A stretch of DNA of 64,000 nt. Source: Lumnitzera littorea. Taxonomy: Eukaryota; Streptophyta; Magnoliopsida; Myrtales; Combretaceae. Position numbers and translations under genes: made by a program. This document shows, piece after piece, positions 59,234 to 64,000 of the stretch (positions are counted from its first letter, which is position 1; each line of letters starts with the position of its first letter). Below the pieces are notes generated by a model. That model had not been told where the DNA came from, did no database searches, and saw only the letters and a list, made by a program, of their open reading frames with translations. The DNA is taken from contig JAMXBB010000012.1 of assembly GCA_024138015.1 (NCBI GenBank), positions 17,594,634 to 17,658,633 on the forward strand, written 5' to 3'.

Positions 59234-61193
59234 GTTAAGAAGAGACCATTTCATCTATCGCTTTCGAAAGGATTGGTGTTTGGTCAAAGAATCCTAATCA
59301 TCGCCTAATGAGTTATAACATATGTCTAGTTAAGTTTTTAAATCTAATGTAGTTAAGTCCGATTTAAGGTAATCAATCAATTCTATACAGTTCAACCAAC
59401 TACAATCCAGCATAGTAATCTAGTATTAGTACAATCAAAATAAGAGACACACAAGCATGCACACAAGTAAGCTACTTACAAGTATAACTAAGTATAACCA
59501 AGTACAACTAAATATAGCCTTAAGCCTTCAAGTGCTATAAAATAATATTCTAGAATACAGTTATGTATTAATCTCAAGCTTACTTAAACTTCCCATTTAC
59601 TCACTCAGGTGTGACTTGTGGTATATATTTATTATAGTTTCCTAAAATAGAAATAATGTTTTAGTGTTTATATAAGTACACTGCATACTATTATATAGTA
59701 TTGCAATTCATTTGCTTAAGTTTAAGGTTCTATAATACCTAGATATTTAGGTTTTTGAGTCACTTGTTAATGGTTTGTATGTGATTATCCTTTGATTTAT
59801 TTCCTAATTCATCCTTTGATTATATTTTATCTAAGAATCTTAATTATATCATTCAACTTATCCCTTGAAGTCCATCTAACCACATTTCATATGTATAGAG
59901 TCTCTTATTCAACTTTTGATCGTCTTTCTAACATACTAATTAAAGATAGCCTTTGAGCTATCTCCTGATTTATCCTTAGGTTAGCACACACTCCACATTT
60001 CAACAAATTTTCTACAATTCCCACTCATGACCAATTTTAGAACACTCTCCATAGCCCAACTTAACTTTAGTTCAGAATAAACCTCGCTCCACTATATTAT
60101 ACAAGTCGCCTCAAATTACATATTATTAATATTTCAACATTAAATCTTCTATACTTAAGTCTAATATTTCCAACACCAAGGATTCAATCCTATAGCACTA
60201 TTCAACATTCATTTGTAATAGGAGTCTATTGAAATTAGAATCTATGCAAAATTCTTAAAAATTAAAATTTGAGCTTGTTGAAAATAACAATTTAATAGGA
60301 TTTATAGGCTTAAAATTAGATAAAAAATTTACAAAATATTTTCTACGAAGAAATCTTCATAGCAATTTTGTATATGCTATAAGTACTTTACAAAAAAAAT
60401 TTGGTGCCAAAACAACAATAGTAAGGGTTTTGAAAATGAAAACAAAACCGGTTCAATTTTAGTGATATCTTAAGGATAGTATATATTGGTACTTAATTTC
60501 AATAAAATAATATTTTTCCTAGTTTTTACATACAAAAATATCTCGGGATAGAGTTTTTCATAATTTTTTAACATATTTTGCTATTTTCGTTAAATTAATG
60601 AAAATTGGACTAATTAAGAACTTACGGGAACTATTGTCTTAGCCACCATTGGCCACCTCCTTATTGTCAGCTAGCTTAGGCGGGTGTTCCTTCTTTAAAC
60701 CCTAGCCTTGGTTTGTTTCCAAGTTACCTCTAAGTCTTTAAACTAGAATTCTCACTAATTTACCTAAATTCTTCCTAATTTTCTTCTTATATCTCCCAAA
60801 GCTCACATTAATTTTTCCAACTTCTATACTGCCTAAAGTGTCTTCCAAAAGTTAGGTTAGATTATTTATGATTAAGAGTAGATCAATTGAATTTAACTTT
60901 GTTTGCTAAATATCAAATTCTCACTTTGTATTAAGCTTAAATGTCATAACCAACTTTTTCCTTCCCCTTAATTATATTTCTTAAGTTGTTGTAAGACCCA
61001 AAATTAGCTATTCAAAGTTTGACTTGTAAATTTAGAATGATCGGTTAAAGGATTTGATCGACCATAAATTGTCAAATAGAGTTACAAACACTAGTAAAAA
61101 TAATCTCGTAAGTTCAAATTTAAGAAAATAAGCAATAAAATAAAAGAATATAAAATTTCTAAATTTTAAGTATATAACTCATTATTTATTAAA

Positions 61194-61225
61194 AATACGT
61201 AAAATACGTAAAATACGTAAAATAC
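61194..61225. repeat. ATACGTAAAA decamer repeat
   Basis: Three tandem copies of a 10-bp unit, present once in P copy 3, so a local expansion in copy 4. Confidence 0.8.
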
Positions 61226-61766
61226 ATTCTGATAACTAACAAATCGCTAGAAATAAATTATATGTATACTAAAAATCATAGAATGACCTAAATAATATTT
61301 AGGAATATTTATTTGTACTACATATGAGTTTACACGTAGGTAAAAATACGCGTAATTACTTAAAATACGCGAAATGTACTAAAATAATACTAAATAATTA
61401 AATACAATTCATAATTAATTAAGAAAAAATAAATAAATGTTAGAAAAAATAAGGAACGATCTAGATTTGGGTCGTGGCAGCTAGGGAAAATAAGGAAAAA
61501 ATTAGCCAATTAAATTAAAACAACACAAAAGGCAAATTGGAAGAAGATAAGGCAATTGTCTAATCAAATTAATACACAATAATTCCCTAAGATCTCTATA
61601 AATACCCCTAAATTTTTCAGAAGCTCATTTTGGATGTCAAGAAGCTTAGAAAATTAGAGAGAGGTGAAATTGAGAGTAAATTAGGGTTTTACAAAAATTT
61701 AGCAAAAAATCTATATAGTTGGGGCTTTTAAGAAGAACCCAGACCCGACCCGACGAACAGTTGGGA

Positions 61767-61827
61767 GTGGACGGCCACCACCACTACACGGTGGTGGGAG
61801 TGCACTCCCACGATGGTGGCCGTCCAC
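61767..61827 (+). other. Compound palindrome in the family P copy 4 leader
   Basis: Perfect 14-bp arms GTGGACGGCCACCA and TGGTGGCCGTCCAC enclose an 18-bp perfect palindrome GTGGGAGTGCACTCCCAC. The structure sits between the TATA box and the putative donor. Copy 3 has only a partial version. Confidence 0.8.
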
Positions 61828-61890
61828 TACCACGCCCAAGTGGGTTGACACACCCATGGCCACCGACGGTAGCCAAAGCCATTGAAACCG

Positions 61891-63773
61891 GTAAGTTCTA
61901 TTTCTAGCCTGATTTTGTGTAATTTTATAAAAAATAGTAAATATTCTTAGAAAATTATGAATTTTGTTATTTTGAAATATTTTAGTATGTAGTTTTTAGG
62001 AAAAATATTATTTTGATGAAAATATATCCTATGATATATGATCCTTAAGAAACCATGCAAAACCGAACATGTTTCGGTCTAGAAATAAATGACCTTAAGA
62101 ATATAGTTTTGAACCCAAAATTTTTGTGCAGACTACTTAGGTGATATAGAACAATTCCATGAAACCCTTTTTCAAAAATGAATTTTTGAAAATTTTAGAT
62201 AATTTTTAGGCTTTAAAATAAGGCATAAAATGGGTAACTTAGGGTTAGTAATTAAATGGATAATTAAGTAATTAAATGGATAATTACTGATTTGATGCAC
62301 AATTATATGTTTTAGGATGTTGAAATCTAATGGGGTATGCTATTTGTAGCATTTAGAGTGTTAGATATAATTATTAGCATATTGTGTAGTAAATATATAA
62401 TAAGTAAAAAAAAAAGAGAAATTTTGAGTTAATTTGGTAATTTAGGGTAATTAGGTTCAAAATCTGATTTGGGATGAATTTAGATATTTGGAATATTATT
62501 TGATGTTGGGAGATAATATTTGAAGTGATGAGAATATTAGATATGTACATTTTGTCCACATTAAGTGATAATGTGTAATATGTAATTATGAGAAATTAAT
62601 AATTAGGAAAATATTGGTTAGAATTGATATCATGATAATAATGGGAAGATACAATAAATTTGATAGGAAACTTAAATTAGGGTAATTATATGAAAAATGT
62701 AAGATTTTCTCATAACGGGGGTAAATTTGGTAATTAAATTAGGATTCAGGTGTACCGTACGAATTAGAACACTAGTTAGAGACTAAAAACGATATTTAGG
62801 ATATTCAAAGATAATGCGATTAATTTCACATTATGGGTCAGAATGATTTCTTACAGTATACATATAAATCTCTAACCAAAAATTGAGTTAAACAACTAAT
62901 TTAGAAATCGATGTAAAAACTGAAACAAAAATTAACACGATTCAAGAAGAATTGTAAAAGACTTAAGACCTAGATAATTAGGTATATTAAACCCTAAACA
63001 AAAAATAATAATAAATGTTATAGGATAAAATAACCTATAATAGTTATATGAAAAACTGAAACCACGTTTGTATTATAGGGATGATCGGCGATAACTTGAG
63101 CGAGTGAGACCTCGAGTGAGTGAGCGAGAAGTCCAAGTAAGTTGGGATTAATACAATGTTATATTTTGGAGGATTGAAATTGTACTTGATTGTGCTTATT
63201 TTGAACTGATGATATGATTTTTGATTTGCTACTTGGCTTGTATTGTATAATTTGTATGAAATGATTGATCACTCTAAAATGGACCTAATCAAATATACAA
63301 CCTGTAATTATAATTGGAACTGTATGACAATCCATTAGGGAAAACCTAGAATTCTCCGGCTAAATACCGACCCCTTCGAAAGAGATAAAGCTGGATAACA
63401 TAATAGGTCTCTTCTTCATCCTTAGTCGATCTAAGTAATAGGTGAAGAGGTTACGATAAAAGTGAAATCAATGGTTCAAAGGTAGTTGCAGGAGGAGCGG
63501 TGTCTACATTGCATAAGCTTGGGTTCAGTAGTGAGCTGTTGCATTAACAACAACTCCTCAACCCGGATTAGAGCTGGCATAATTTCTCTAATTTCACGAC
63601 GGGTCGAATAACGTCATGCGATTGCATTTGATTAAACATGCATTGCACCTAATAAATTGATTGATAACCTTGTTTGTGTTTGTGATTGTGATTGTGATTG
63701 TAGTATACTTTTAAGTCCTCCATCCTAATTTACTAAGCTGTGGTTGCTCACATCCCTATAAATGTCGTTGTAG
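61891..63773 (+). other. Putative leader intron in family P copy 4
   Basis: Donor AACCG|GTAAGT and acceptor GTTGTAG bound 1883 bp. The copy 3 equivalents (56998 and 58836) bound 1839 bp. Confidence 0.4.
63682..63706. repeat. (ATTGTG)n microsatellite
   Basis: Three to four hexamer units, absent from P copy 3 at the same position. Confidence 0.75.
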
Positions 63774-64000
63774 GTACTGGCCAAGAAGCGGCTTACAATT
63801 ACTCTAAAGCTAGTAACTATTGGATCTTAGAGAGTGAGGAAAAATATTTGAAGAACAAACATATATTTTTAAAGTCTAAGCTCTTATTTTAGAATTTTTC
63901 ATTTCTAAATAATATATTAAATAGAAAATAAATTATGATGAAACGTTTTAAACGTTAATTGTAATAATTAAATTATAGTGTATATATATATTCTTACTTT

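Larger units (their letters stand above)
55444..60989 (-). mobile_element. Old family P LTR in reverse, split by a younger P LTR
   Basis: Pieces at 55444-56171 and 59234-60989 read, on the minus strand, as one diverged P LTR. It ends GGGGCGTAATA at 55444. The 'cttagtcgaactaaataataggag' zone is continuous across the removed insertion. The right piece carries the 'taggaaaaatattatttt' zone near 60520 and leader-like sequence at 60600-60840. Its 5' end is not present because another P LTR begins at 60990; the remainder is expected beyond the window. Confidence 0.75.
60990..64000 (+). mobile_element. Family P LTR, copy 4 (runs off the window)
   Basis: It starts TGTAAGACCC with upstream gttgt as the expected TSD. 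It is collinear with copy 3 to the window end, where about 60 bp are missing by comparison. It has TATAAATA at 61597, a palindromic leader, a GTAAGT donor at 61891 and a TTGTAG acceptor ending at 63773. Whether it is solo or the 5' LTR of a full element cannot be seen. The 62-codon frame at 61719-61907 is leader sequence. Confidence 0.8.

Noticed and set aside
56172..64000. One complete element with P LTRs and a 1.75 kb interior
   Set aside because: The first LTR has its own GTTAA duplication, and the interior is an older reversed P LTR.

Overview
The window looks like transposon-filled intergenic DNA from a seed plant nuclear genome. It is AT-rich, has no intact host gene, and is built almost entirely from nested LTR-retrotransposon remnants. 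Plant evidence: primer-binding sites complementary to the 3' end of a plant tRNA-Arg, plant-type telo-box and GGCCCA motifs, and a decayed Ty3/gypsy integrase. I read boundaries by eye from terminal TG/CA dinucleotides, 5-bp target-site duplications (TSDs) and copy-to-copy comparison. No alignment or database search was run.

I use three family labels. Family T is Tat/Ogre-like: its LTRs read TGTAGACAC...AAGCTTGACA in element orientation, and most copies lie on the minus strand. Family Q is a 3.3-4.0 kb LTR (TGTAAACC...TGTGACA) seen four times, always without an internal region. Family P is a 2.9-3.1 kb LTR (TGTAAGCCC/TGTAAGACCC...GCGTAACA) seen five times, also LTR-only. Most P and Q copies are flanked by TSDs, so they look like solo LTRs.

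Layout. 1-2967: 3' LTR of an old T element (C). 2968-6844 and 31659-38729: C internal sequence, with degenerate tandem arrays. 6845-31653: a second T element (A, minus strand; TSD gatgg/aatgg) inserted into C. A contains a Q copy in its internal region (9856-13473). Its 5' LTR (17671-31653) was split by a Q copy (18463-27667), which was hit twice by P copies (19227-22168 and 22414-25352), and by a plus-strand T-type solo LTR (28987-31632). 33776-37799: a Q copy inside C, with a 365-bp assembly gap in an expanded C tract. 38730-44476: a T LTR fragment split by a reverse Q copy. 44477-52530: a third T element (B), with 3' LTR, arrays, a coiled-coil ORF remnant, PBS and a partial 5' LTR. 53163-54280: a dead Ty3/gypsy integrase. 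55444-64000: an old reverse P LTR split by two younger forward P LTRs, the last running off the window.

Elements A and B share one layout with no pol: 5' LTR, tRNA-Arg PBS, short coiled-coil ORF remnant, several tandem-array modules, hairpin, polypurine tract, 3' LTR. They look like a non-autonomous T-lineage family that relied on a partner. P and Q LTRs each carry a C/A-rich leader ending in a GTAAG-type donor and, 1.7-2.1 kb later, an acceptor. This suggests a promoter plus leader intron contained within the LTR.
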